DNA of 64,000 nt, from positions 1,855,501 to 1,919,500 of the forward strand of contig NZ_CP117025.1 of NCBI RefSeq assembly GCF_028551275.1, in the 5' to 3' direction. The stretch comes from Sphingomonas hankookensis (GTDB lineage Bacteria; Pseudomonadota; Alphaproteobacteria; Sphingomonadales; Sphingomonadaceae). Position numbers and translations under genes: made by a program. Below are positions 17,778 through 24,989 of the stretch, piece by piece. Each line of letters begins with the position of its first letter. Position 1 is the first letter of the stretch. The notes beneath the pieces were generated by a model. It had not been told where the DNA came from, did no database searches, and saw nothing but the letters and a program-made list of their open reading frames with translations.

Positions 17778-18056
17778 ATGGGTGGTCTTAGCATTTGGCA
17801 CTGGCTTATCGTCGGCGTCGCGATCCTGCTGCTGTTCGGCAAGGGTCGGTTTTCCGACATGATGGGCGACGTGGCCAAGGGGCTGAAGAGCTTCAAGAAG
17901 GGCATGGCCGAGGATGACGATGTGCCGCCGCCCGCGCGTCCGCGCGAACGGCTGGAACAGCGTCCGCTCGATACTGGCTATGATCGTGATCCGGCGCCGC
18001 GAGACCCGCTGCACCGCGACCCCGTTCGCGACGACCGCCCACACGGCGACCGCTGA
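17778..18056 (+). CDS. tatA: Sec-independent translocase subunit TatA
   Basis: TatA oligomers form the passage for folded twin-arginine substrates. The 92-residue product has one N-terminal transmembrane helix ([17 protein letters not shown], residues 5-21), then the amphipathic helix [21 protein letters not shown] with the conserved hinge FGKG, and an acidic then Arg/Asp/Pro-rich tail. TTGGAG upstream of ATG 17778 is the ribosome binding site. The tail is enriched in Arg-Asp-Pro, longer than in E. coli but normal for alphaproteobacteria. Confidence 0.95.
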   Translation: MGGLSIWHWLIVGVAILLLFGKGRFSDMMGDVAKGLKSFKKGMAEDDDVPPPARPRERLEQRPLDTGYDRDPAPRDPLHRDPVRDDRPHGDR

Positions 18057-18103
18057 CTTCCATTCCCCGGCGGGCCGTGGCGCCCGCCCGACCTTGAGCG
18101 CCG

Positions 18104-18514
18104 ATGTTCGATATCGCTCCCACCGAATTGATGGTCGTCGCGCTGGTCGCGCTGGTCGTCATCGGTCCCAAGGATTTGCCGAAGGCCATGCGTATCGTCG
18201 GCCTGTGGGTCGGCAAGGCGCGTGGCGTCGCGCGCCAGTTCCGCTCAGGTTTCGACACGATGGTGCGCGAAGCCGAACTGGCGGAAATGGAAAAGAAATG
18301 GGCGGAGGAAAACGCCCGGATCATGCGCGAGCATCCCGCCGATCCGCCGGCGGCCGTGCACCCGATCGACGCGCCTTCGCCGCCGCCGCCGGTCCATGAT
18401 CCCGCTCCGGCATCGCCCGAGGACGATCCGGCTCCGGTGATGGTCGAACGGCCCGAACTGCGTGAAGCACCCGGCGACCATCCGCCCGCCGCTGATGGCA
18501 AGGCCCCGTCATGA
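18104..18514 (+). CDS. tatB: Sec-independent translocase subunit TatB
   Basis: TatB works with TatC as receptor for twin-arginine signal peptides. The 136-residue product starts MFDIAPTELMVVALVALVVI, one membrane helix with the conserved Glu, then GPKDLPKAMRIVGLWVGKAR and a charged amphipathic helix (to about residue 75), and ends in a Pro/Ala-rich tail. The MFDIAPTE start and GPKDLP motif separate it from TatA. It overlaps tatC by four bases (ATGA). Confidence 0.95.
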   Translation: MFDIAPTELMVVALVALVVIGPKDLPKAMRIVGLWVGKARGVARQFRSGFDTMVREAELAEMEKKWAEENARIMREHPADPPAAVHPIDAPSPPPPVHDPAPASPEDDPAPVMVERPELREAPGDHPPAADGKAPS

Positions 18515-19299
18515 ACGATATCGACGACAGCCAGGCACCCTTGCTCGATCACCTGATCGAATTGCGCCGTCGCCTGCTTTATTCGGTGGTCGCGGTAGCC
18601 GCGTGCTTTGCGCTCTGCTTCTATTTTTCGCACCAGATCCTGACGTTCCTGCTCAAGCCCTTGCTGGCGGCGGGGCAGAAGCGCGTGATCTTCACCCAGA
18701 TTTTCGAGGCGTTCTTCGTCCAGATCAAGGTGGCGTTCTTCGCCGCGATGATGCTGTCCTTTCCGGTGATCGCGAACCAGCTCTGGCAGTTCGTGGCACC
18801 GGGCCTGTACCGCAACGAAAAGAAGGCGCTGTTCCCGTTCCTGCTGGCGACGCCGGTGCTGTTCATCGCCGGTGCTGCGCTGGCCTATTACGTCACCATC
18901 CCGGTCGCGCTGCATTTCCTGCTCGGATATCAGGGCAATCTGGGCGGCGTCGAGCAGGAGGCGATGCCCTCGATCGAGAATTACCTCTCGTTCGTGATGC
19001 AGTTTCTGTTCGCGTTCGGCCTTGCCTTCCTGTTGCCGGTGCTGTTGATGCTGCTGGAGTTGGCCGGCATCGTTACGCGCAAGCAGCTGGTCGGGGCGCG
19101 GCGGTACGCGATCGTCGCCGCCTTCGCGATCGCTGCGGTCGCGACGCCGCCGGACATCGGGTCACAGTTCCTGCTCGCTGTACCGCTGATCCTGCTCTAC
19201 GAACTGGCGCTGATCGCGATCTGGTTCACCGAGAAGCGTCGGGCGAAGCGCGATCCCGCTACGGACGAAGTCAGCGAGGTCGACGACCAGACCATCTGA
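18511..19299 (+). CDS. tatC: Sec-independent translocase subunit TatC
   Basis: TatC is the polytopic core receptor of the Tat system. The 262-residue protein has the N-terminal LLDHLIELRRRLLYS, a motif that contacts signal peptides, six predicted membrane helices, and the periplasmic FLLKPLLAAGQKRVIFTQIFEAF-type segment (quoted in part as RVIFTQIFEAFF) before FFAAMMLSFPVIANQLWQFV. The C-terminal tail is charged (EKRRAKRDPATDE). It closes the scpA-scpB-tatABC run and is followed by a hairpin terminator. Confidence 0.96.
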   Translation: MNDIDDSQAPLLDHLIELRRRLLYSVVAVAACFALCFYFSHQILTFLLKPLLAAGQKRVIFTQIFEAFFVQIKVAFFAAMMLSFPVIANQLWQFVAPGLYRNEKKALFPFLLATPVLFIAGAALAYYVTIPVALHFLLGYQGNLGGVEQEAMPSIENYLSFVMQFLFAFGLAFLLPVLLMLLELAGIVTRKQLVGARRYAIVAAFAIAAVATPPDIGSQFLLAVPLILLYELALIAIWFTEKRRAKRDPATDEVSEVDDQTI

Positions 19300-19332
19300 C
19301 GCCGGCGTGGCTCTCTGGCGTCCGACACGAAA

Positions 19333-19365
19333 AAGGGCGGCTCGGACATGGTCCGGGCCGCCCTT
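19333..19365. terminator. bidirectional hairpin terminator between tatC and the entericidin-like gene
   Basis: A 15-base stem (AAGGGCGGCTCGGAC pairing with 19351-19365, one mismatch) encloses the three-base loop ATG. On the - strand it is followed by five Ts, a proper intrinsic terminator for the gene at 19398-19532. On the + strand it lies 34 bases after tatC with a weaker T tail. Confidence 0.8.
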
Positions 19366-19397
19366 GTCGTTCCGGCGTCTCTAGCGCCGGATGCGAC

Positions 19398-19532
19398 TTA
19401 CTTGCTGTCCTTGGCGGCGCCCGCGACGGCGTTGCCGGCCGACGACACGTCCCTACCGACACCTTCGACGGTGTTGCAGGCGCTGACGGCCAGGGCGCCG
19501 GCCACTACGGCAAGGCTCAGAATCTTACGCAT
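19398..19532 (-). CDS. entericidin-like small lipoprotein
   Basis: The 44-residue product MRKILSLAVVAGALAVSAC begins with a lipoprotein signal and lipobox VSAC (Cys at residue 19), followed by NTVEGVGRDVSSAGNAV, the short Gly/Val/Asp pattern of entericidin EcnA/EcnB-like peptides. These are tiny membrane lipoproteins, in enterobacteria linked to stationary-phase lysis; the role here is unknown. The start at 19532 is supported by GGGAGA just upstream. A longer in-frame extension to 19625 is not needed. A terminator lies 33 bases beyond the stop. Confidence 0.88.
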   Translation of the reverse strand: MRKILSLAVVAGALAVSACNTVEGVGRDVSSAGNAVAGAAKDSK

Positions 19533-19839
19533 ATCGATCTCCCGGTTTCGCGAGACTCGCTCGCTCCGGCGAAAGAATGTTTGGCGAAAATATTCGTTCC
19601 GGCATGGAAATGGGATGGCCAGCAAAAAGCGACCCGCCGGTTTTGAGGCCGACGGGTCGCTTAGGTGAAACCAGTATATGGACCCGGTGGCACTACCGGG
19701 GGGGGGGGGGAGGGTTTGCGCCTACCGGGTCCTTTTAGCGGATAGCGAGAGCGGGGGGCATAAGATCGCTATCCGAGGGTGATAACGGCAGGCCTTATCC
19801 TTGGTTCCGGTATTCCGCGTTTTTTTTTGGAAAGCGGCG
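19533..19839. other. 307-base hairpin-rich non-coding block, possible - strand small RNA or long 3' UTR
   Basis: No credible coding frame is present. It holds: a hairpin at 19627-19662; inverted arms GGACCCGGT (19680-19688) and ACCGGGTCC (19724-19732), extended by GTGGCAC-type and GCGCCT-type pairings, whose loop contains 13 consecutive Gs (19698-19710); a perfect ten-base inverted repeat CGGATAGCGA (19738-19747) with TCGCTATCCG (19769-19778); and nine Ts at 19820-19828. Read on the - strand it would be a transcript with a C-rich loop (CCCTCCC...) ending at the 19627-19662 terminator. Whether it is a separate RNA or the tail of the gene at 19840 is open. Confidence 0.4.
19621..19662 (-). terminator. 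intrinsic terminator on the - strand
   Basis: AAGCGACCCG (19627-19636) pairs with CGGGTCGCTT (19653-19662), with three more pairs after one mismatch and a loop of about eight bases. On the - strand the stem is followed by five Ts (complement of 19624-19628). It would end transcripts coming from the 19840-20511 gene or from a small RNA in between. Confidence 0.65.
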
Positions 19840-20511
19840 TCAGCTGGGGAACGCGCCGCACTTCTTGGTCTGCCAGATGCCCTTGCGCCAGCATTTCGGG
19901 TTTTCGAACTGGTACAGGCGCACCGGGCGCATATACGGAATCTGCCGCGTGAACTGCTGTTCGCCGTAGGGAACCAGCGAATTGCGCAGCTTGCGCATCC
20001 GCAGCTGGGCGAATTCGCCCAGATAGCCGCGCGGCACGAACAGCGCTTCCTGCCCGATCTCGTTCGCGGCCTGGCAGAAGCCGAGCTGCGCCGACACGGT
20101 CGAGAAGCTGGAATACACCCGCGTACCGAACTGGTCGAGCGCGGTCTGGCCGGCCTTCAGCGAACCGGTGGTCCGATCGAAATACTTGTCCAGCGCGGCA
20201 TAGCTGTCCTTCAGCTCGTCGGCATGGTCGAACAGCATCGCGTTGTAGTTGTTCAGCGTCTGCATCGTCGGTTCGAACTGGCATTGCAGCGCCGCGACGT
20301 TCAGCGCCGAGCGCATGTTCCACAGCACCGCCGCGCGCAGCTCGGCCGGGGTCGCGCCGGGCAGCACCTGCGTCGTGACGCCCGGTTCCTCCCCGGTGAC
20401 GCGCGGGCCCTCCAGATCATAGGGCTTGAAAAAAAATTGGGCCGACGCGGGGGATGCCGCGACGGTCAGGGCGGCGGCAGCGGCCAGGACCAGGGTACGC
20501 ACTACGCTCAT
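19840..20511 (-). CDS. secreted protein of unknown function
   Basis: The 223-residue product has a clear Sec signal peptide (MSVVRTLVLAAAAALTVAAS, cleavage after ASA at about 24). The mature protein is mostly helical, with LRAAVLWNMRSALNVAALQC, a region LNNYNAMLFDHADELKDSYA, and a C terminus with CWRKGIWQTKKCGAFPS. Four cysteines in the mature part could form disulfides. I do not recognise the family. AGGAAGAG just before ATG 20511 is a good ribosome binding site. An eight-base A run on the + strand at 20429-20436 encodes the QFFFK segment at the mature N terminus and could slip. Confidence 0.78.
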   Translation of the reverse strand: MSVVRTLVLAAAAALTVAASPASAQFFFKPYDLEGPRVTGEEPGVTTQVLPGATPAELRAAVLWNMRSALNVAALQCQFEPTMQTLNNYNAMLFDHADELKDSYAALDKYFDRTTGSLKAGQTALDQFGTRVYSSFSTVSAQLGFCQAANEIGQEALFVPRGYLGEFAQLRMRKLRNSLVPYGEQQFTRQIPYMRPVRLYQFENPKCWRKGIWQTKKCGAFPS

Positions 20512-20659
20512 CTCTTCCTTTCACGGCGCGGGCTTGGCGCCAGGGCAAGCAGCGATGGTTAAGGCGTTTTTCGTGGCGACCCAAGCCCCAACTTGCATCG
20601 GATCGCCACGTTTCGCCGCACAGGGGCGTAACGATCCGGCCGGCCGGGGACGGATAACG

Positions 20660-20690
20660 AAAAGGGCCGCCCGGTCGCCCGGACGGCCCC
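20660..20690 (-). terminator. intrinsic terminator of the Met-rich lipoprotein gene
   Basis: GGGCCG (20664-20669) pairs with CGGCCC (2084-20089 offset, i.e. 20684-20689), one mismatch, then CCGG with CCGG around the loop TCGC. On the - strand four Ts follow. It lies 27 bases after the stop of the lipoprotein gene. Confidence 0.7.
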
Positions 20691-20716
20691 TCGCCAGAAT
20701 AGCCGAAATCGGCTGA

Positions 20717-20989
20717 TTACATGGCGTTGGTCATGCCGGCTTCGTTCGACATCATGGTGTCGTTCGACATCATCATGCTGTCGTTCGACATCATCATGGT
20801 GTCGTTGCCCATGGCGCCGTCAACGGCGGTCATGTTGTCCGACATCGTGCCGTCCATCATGTCGGTCGAGTTCAGGTCGGTGATGGTCGCGTTGTCGGCG
20901 GTGGTTTCGGTGTTGCCGCCGCAAGCCGACAGCGCCAGCGCCGCGCCGGCGATGATCGAACCGGTCAGGATCTTCGAGAATGCACGCAT
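20717..20989 (-). CDS. Met/Asp/Asn-rich lipoprotein of unknown function
   Basis: The 90-residue product has a lipoprotein signal with lipobox LSAC (Cys near residue 23) followed by GGN. The mature part is dominated by Met, Asp, Asn and Thr, with a repeated unit NDTMMMS, NDSMMMS, NDTMMS near the C terminus and TDMMDGTMSDNMTA before it. Such Met clusters can bind copper or silver ions, which is inference only. The DNA repeat underlying this segment is 18-21 bases long. GGGAG upstream of ATG 20989 supports the start. No family name is recognised. Confidence 0.75.
   Translation of the reverse strand: MRAFSKILTGSIIAGAALALSACGGNTETTADNATITDLNSTDMMDGTMSDNMTAVDGAMGNDTMMMSNDSMMMSNDTMMSNEAGMTNAM
20742..20801 (+). 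repeat. tandem repeat inside the Met-rich lipoprotein gene
   Basis: Three units begin with TCGTTCGACATCAT: one of 18 bases (20742-20759) and two of 21 bases (20760-20780 and 20781-20801), the latter pair differing at one base. They encode the NDxMMMS repeats. Copy number could vary by slippage without shifting frame. Confidence 0.85.
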
Positions 20990-21078
20990 GGTAAGCTCCC
21001 TAAGCTATGGATAGGCGGCGTTTCTTTTGCCGTTAATACCCAATCCGTGCTGGACATTAGTCGAAGGGGTGCTTGCCC

Positions 21079-21771
21079 TCAAGCCTCTTTCGCAGGGGGG
21101 TACAGCCCGTCCAGAAAAGCCGGCAACCCGGCGGCGAGCGCTGCATCGAACATTCCCGGGTCGACCGTCTTTCCAAGCGCCGCTGCGCTGGTCACGGGAA
21201 ATTCGGCGATCCCACACGGGACGATGCCCCCGAAATGTGACAAATCTGGGGCCAGATTGACCGAAAATCCGTGCAGCGTCGCCCAGCGGCGCACCCGTAC
21301 GCCGATCGCGCCGATCTTCGCTTCGGTGCCGCCATCGGACGTCCAGATGCCGATGCGATCGGGCACGGCATAGGCATGGATGTCGAAGGTCGCCAGCGCA
21401 CCGATCACCCACGACTCCACCGCATGGACGAAGCGGCGCACGTCGCGTCCGCGCCGCGTCAGGTCGAGCATCAGGTAACCGATCCGCTGGCCAGGACCGT
21501 GATAGGTGTAGCGCCCGCCGCGCCCCGCGGCATGAACGGGAAAGCGCGGGTCGAGCAACTCGGCGGGGTCGGCGCTGGTGCCGGCGGTGTAGAGCGGCGG
21601 ATGTTCAAGCAGCCAGATCATTTCGGCCGCCATGCCATCGGCGATCGCGGTCGCGCGGGTCTCCATGGTCGCCAGCGCCACGGGGTAGTCGATCTGTCCG
21701 GTTTCGGGGCGCCATTCGATCTGCTGCGCGGTCGCGACGGGCGGGACGTGGGGGTCAGGGGCCATTTTCAT
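21079..21771 (-). CDS. lipB: octanoyltransferase
   Basis: LipB transfers octanoate from acyl carrier protein to lipoyl domains, the first step in lipoate assembly. The 230-residue product shows [40 protein letters not shown] (the conserved RGG-x2-T-x-HGPGQ segment), the lysine region [11 protein letters not shown] and the catalytic Cys in GGIVPCGI. Length is normal. It is divergent from the membrane protein gene at 21826. lipA is not in the window. Confidence 0.97.
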   Translation of the reverse strand: MKMAPDPHVPPVATAQQIEWRPETGQIDYPVALATMETRATAIADGMAAEMIWLLEHPPLYTAGTSADPAELLDPRFPVHAAGRGGRYTYHGPGQRIGYLMLDLTRRGRDVRRFVHAVESWVIGALATFDIHAYAVPDRIGIWTSDGGTEAKIGAIGVRVRRWATLHGFSVNLAPDLSHFGGIVPCGIAEFPVTSAAALGKTVDPGMFDAALAAGLPAFLDGLYPPAKEA

Positions 21772-21825
21772 TCAGGATCAGGATGGGTAGAGCTTCCATC
21801 GGATAAAAGGGGAGCAAGTGCAACG

Positions 21826-22662
21826 ATGGCAAAGATCGGGACGATCTGGGACCGCGCCGTGGATTTCGTGCGCGACCATGCCGGCGAACTGATGCCGGTG
21901 CTGCTGGTCACGCAATTCGCGGTGCCGGCGCTCAGCGGCAGCCTGAACGGCGTCCGCGCCGATGCGACTGGCGGCATGGCGGCGCTACTGGGAGTTTTGT
22001 CGCTGGTGACCGCCGTCGTGTCGCTATGGGGCGCGCTCTATCTGGTCGCGTTCTCGGCGCAGCCCAACGGACAGGAACAGCATCGCGTCGCGCTGTCGCT
22101 GGCCCGCACGCGCTTCCTGCCGATGATCGGGGTCAGCATCGTGCTGATGGCGATCCTGGCGGTGCTGGCGATCCCCGGAGTCGTCCTGGCCGTTGCGAGC
22201 GGATTCGACTTCACATCGGTGATGAACGGCGTGCCGCCCCAGCCCTCGGAAATCGGCAAGCTCGGCTTCGCGCTGCTGTATTTCTTTGTGCTCGCGTTGT
22301 TCCTGCTGTGGGTGTCGGCCCGGTTGCTGCCGATCAACGCCGTGGTCGCGCATGAGCGGCGGGGCGTCGGCGCGATCGGCCGCGCCTTCGCCGTGACGCG
22401 CGGCATGACGTTCAAGCTGATCGGCGTGCTGATCCTCTACGGCATCGTCGCCGGCGTCGCGGTGTCGGCGGCGCAGTTCGTGGTCGGCGGCCTGATCGGG
22501 CTGTTCACCGCCAACGACGGTGGCCTGTCGCCGGCCATCATCGCCGGGGCGTTTGCCGTGGCAGCGGTCAGCGCGGCGCTGGCGCTGTACCAGAGCGCGT
22601 TCGTCGGCAAGCTGTACCGCGAAGTCGTCGGCCAGCAGGACGACGCGGCCGTCTTCGCATGA
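21826..22662 (+). CDS. multi-span membrane protein, YciC/GPDase-membrane-domain-like
   Basis: The 278-residue product has about six membrane helices, including TRFLPMIGVSIVLMAILAVL-type and FKLIGVLILYGIVAGVAV segments, and the cytoplasmic motif VVAHERRGVGAIGRAFAVTRG, which recurs in relatives of YciC and of the membrane domain preceding glycerophosphodiesterases. Function is unknown. ATG 21826 is preceded by AAAGGGGAG. The next gene encodes a protein with the same motif pattern and overlaps by four bases, so the two probably act together. Confidence 0.75.
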   Translation: MAKIGTIWDRAVDFVRDHAGELMPVLLVTQFAVPALSGSLNGVRADATGGMAALLGVLSLVTAVVSLWGALYLVAFSAQPNGQEQHRVALSLARTRFLPMIGVSIVLMAILAVLAIPGVVLAVASGFDFTSVMNGVPPQPSEIGKLGFALLYFFVLALFLLWVSARLLPINAVVAHERRGVGAIGRAFAVTRGMTFKLIGVLILYGIVAGVAVSAAQFVVGGLIGLFTANDGGLSPAIIAGAFAVAAVSAALALYQSAFVGKLYREVVGQQDDAAVFA

Positions 22663-23393
22663 GGTTGAACGTCGCGGCCGCCTGTCACGACGCGGTACAG
22701 ATCTGGAAGCGGGACCGCGACGTGATCGCCGCGGTCGGGGGCGTGTTCTTCTTCCTGCCTAATCTGGCGTTGGCGCTGTTCATGCGCGAGTCGAGCGTTA
22801 CGGTACCGGTCGAGCCGAAGGACGATCAGGCACTGATGGCGTCGATGCAGTCCTTCCTGGTCGACAATGCCCCGTTACTGGCGTTTCAGATGGTTGCGGA
22901 ACTGGTCGGCGTCGCCGTGCTGCTCGCGCTGCTGCTCGATCCGGCGCGGCCCACCGTCGGCGACGCGCTGCGGATCGTCGCGCGGCGGTTGCCGGTACTG
23001 ATCGCCGCGACGATGCTACTCAACATCGCGTTGGTGTGCGGCGTGGCGCTGTTCATCGTGCCCGGGCTCTATGTCATCGGTCGCGCGGCGATGGTGATGC
23101 CGGTGCTGCTGGCCGAGCCGGAGCGGCGGTTCGGCGATGCGGTCGGGCGGGCGCTCGATCTGACGCGCGGTCGGGTCCTGCAACTGCTGTCGCTCTGGGC
23201 GCTGATCCACCTTGGCGCCTATTTCATCCAGTCGGCGCTGCAGAGCATCGCCCGCGCGGCGTCGGCGGGCGGGACCAATCCGTTTACCGCCGGCATCATC
23301 GCGATCGCGATCTCGGCAATGTCGATGGCGGCGGCTATCGCCTATACGCTGGTCCGCGCGACGATCTACCGCCGGCTAGCCAGCAAGGGGTAA
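22659..23393 (+). CDS. multi-span membrane protein paired with the preceding gene
   Basis: The 244-residue product has five or six membrane helices and the motif AEPERRFGDAVGRALDLTRG after the helix FIVPGLYVIGRAAMVMPVLL (residues about 128-147). This matches the layout of the upstream protein (AHERRGVGAIGRAFAVTRG) and suggests distant paralogy. The ATG overlaps the upstream stop (ATGA). Its last 28 bases overlap the convergent GNAT gene. Function is not known; a role as heteromeric membrane partner is inference. Confidence 0.75.
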   Translation: MRLNVAAACHDAVQIWKRDRDVIAAVGGVFFFLPNLALALFMRESSVTVPVEPKDDQALMASMQSFLVDNAPLLAFQMVAELVGVAVLLALLLDPARPTVGDALRIVARRLPVLIAATMLLNIALVCGVALFIVPGLYVIGRAAMVMPVLLAEPERRFGDAVGRALDLTRGRVLQLLSLWALIHLGAYFIQSALQSIARAASAGGTNPFTAGIIAIAISAMSMAAAIAYTLVRATIYRRLASKG

Positions 23394-23959
23394 TGCGCGC
23401 CGCAATCGTCGGGCAACGCCCCGGCGATTCGCGGGTCGGCGAAGGTTTCGATGGTGCGCTGGTACGGCACGAAGCCCGACCGGCGATAGAAGCCAAGCGC
23501 GCCGGGATGGTCGAGCGTGCAGGTATGCACCCATACCCGCCGCACGTCCTTCGCCCACGCCATCGCCAGCGCATGCGCCATCAGCCAGCGGCCATGGCCC
23601 TTGCCGGCCAGTTCGGGGATCAGGCCGACATAGGACAGCTCGCATTCGCCCGCCGTGCGAAAGTCGAGTTCGAGCATCCCGATCTCGATCCCCGCGCGGT
23701 CGACCACGGCCCAGATGCGGACGGCATCGTCGTGGATGATCGCGGTCAGCCGGTCGTCGTCCATCACCAGCCGCGAAAACCACAGCCACGGCCCGCCGAC
23801 CCGCCGGAACAGCGCGCGATACCGATCGACGCCCGGCCTTTCCCAGCGCACCAGCCGCAGCGGAGAGGGCGGCAGCGGGGCGGGGCGCGGCCGCTCCAGC
23901 ATCTCCAGCGAGGTGACGATGGTCGCGACCTCGCCCGGCTTGACCGGTATCAACCCCAT
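23366..23959 (-). CDS. GNAT family N-acetyltransferase
   Basis: The 197-residue product carries a GNAT fold: GIEIGMLELDF strand, ELSYVGLIPELAGKGHGRWLM with the acetyl-CoA pyrophosphate loop (GKGHGRW), and VWVHTCTLDHPGALGFYRRSGF, the usual beta5-alpha4 end. The substrate is unknown. Its 3' end overlaps the convergent membrane gene by 28 bases, and hemF lies four bases upstream on the same strand, so it probably shares the hemF transcript. Confidence 0.88.
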   Translation of the reverse strand: MGLIPVKPGEVATIVTSLEMLERPRPAPLPPSPLRLVRWERPGVDRYRALFRRVGGPWLWFSRLVMDDDRLTAIIHDDAVRIWAVVDRAGIEIGMLELDFRTAGECELSYVGLIPELAGKGHGRWLMAHALAMAWAKDVRRVWVHTCTLDHPGALGFYRRSGFVPYQRTIETFADPRIAGALPDDCGAHYPLLASRR

Positions 23960-23963
23960 GGCG

Positions 23964-24806
23964 TCAGCTCCAGGTCGCGAGCGGCGGCAGGCTCATCAGG
24001 ATCGCATCGATATTGCCGCCAGTCTTCAGGCCGAACAGCGTGCCGCGATCATAGACCAGGTTGAACTCGGCATAGCGGCCGCGCCATTCGAGCTGTCGCG
24101 CCCGGTCGGCATCGTCATAGGGCATCGCCCTGCGCCGCCGCACCAGCTGCGGATAGATCGACAGGAACGCCTCTCCAACATCCCGGGTGAAGGCGAAATC
24201 ACCGTCCCAATCATTGCCCAGATGGTCGTAGAAAATGCCACCGACGCCGCGATGGACGCCGCGATGCGGGATGTAGAAATAGTCGTCGGCCCATTGTTTG
24301 AATTTGGGGTAATGCGCCGGATCGTGCGCGTCGCACGCCGCCTGCATCGCGGCATGGAAATCCGCGGTGTCCTCCGCATAGGGGATGGGCGGGTTGAGAT
24401 CGGCTCCGCCGCCGAACCAGCGCTTCGTCGTCACGAGGAAGCGGGTGTTCATGTGCACCGCGGGGACATGCGGATTGGTCATGTGCGCGACGAGGCTGAT
24501 GCCGGTCGCGAAGAAGCGCGGGTCGTCCGCCGCGCCGTGGATCGACTTGGCGAATTCGCCCTCGAAGGTGCCGCCGACGGTCGAGACGTTCACACCGACC
24601 TTTTCGAAGACCTTTCCCTTCATCACGCCCCGCACGCCGCCGCCGCCCGGCGCACCCGACGGATCGACCCGGTCCCATGGGGTATAGGCGAAGGCGGCGT
24701 CCGATCCCGCCTCGCGTTCGATCGCTTCGAACGCGGAGCAGATGCGGTCGCGCAGCGATTCGAACCAGGTACGGGCGGATTGTTGCTGGAGATCGAGCGG
24801 TTGCAT
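23964..24806 (-). CDS. hemF: aerobic coproporphyrinogen-III oxidase
   Basis: HemF uses oxygen to decarboxylate coproporphyrinogen III to protoporphyrinogen IX in heme synthesis. The 280-residue product contains GGGGVRGVMKGKVFEKVGVN-type start, HMNTRFL, WFGGGADLNPPIPY, KQWADDYFYIPHRGVHRG-type region (quoted as DDYFYIPHRGVHRGVGG), GEAFLSIYPQLV and EFNLVYDRGTLFGLKTGGN-type C terminus, all family signatures. I use ATG 24806 (MQPLDLQ); the in-frame extension to 24842 is basic and unsupported. It is divergent from kduI. Confidence 0.97.
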   Translation of the reverse strand: MQPLDLQQQSARTWFESLRDRICSAFEAIEREAGSDAAFAYTPWDRVDPSGAPGGGGVRGVMKGKVFEKVGVNVSTVGGTFEGEFAKSIHGAADDPRFFATGISLVAHMTNPHVPAVHMNTRFLVTTKRWFGGGADLNPPIPYAEDTADFHAAMQAACDAHDPAHYPKFKQWADDYFYIPHRGVHRGVGGIFYDHLGNDWDGDFAFTRDVGEAFLSIYPQLVRRRRAMPYDDADRARQLEWRGRYAEFNLVYDRGTLFGLKTGGNIDAILMSLPPLATWS

Positions 24807-24961
24807 GGCACGCGACTTAGGCCGGAACGCACGCGCTCGCAAAGCCTCTCGTTATGAGCACAGGAAACCGGTGTCAAAAACGGGGTCGACGTCAGCAGGG
24901 TTCGCCGGTAGAAGAGGCGCCAATCAGAGCGAGGAATGCCGGTTCGGCCGCCAAAGGCCGC

Positions 24962-24976
24962 TGATACCGGTTACCA
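24962..24976. promoter_or_regulatory. operator-like palindrome before kduI
   Basis: TGATACCGGTTACCA is a near-palindrome centred on ACCGGT, 13 bases before the kduI start codon and just ahead of its ribosome binding site. It resembles LacI-family operators (TGGTAACCGGTTACCA-like) that control sugar and uronate genes in alphaproteobacteria. A repressor bound here would block transcription or early elongation. No regulator gene is present in the window. Confidence 0.5.
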
Positions 24977-24989
24977 TCAGGAGAGAGTG

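Noticed and set aside
19540..19605. An EcfG general-stress promoter (GGAAC then GTT) before the entericidin-like gene
   Set aside because: GGAAC is present on the - strand, but the expected GTT after 16-17 bases is missing.
19663..19839. Possible 4.5S/SRP RNA or tmRNA
   Set aside because: The conserved SRP core (GGTCAGGTCCGGAAGGAAGC-like) and the tmRNA acceptor features are absent.
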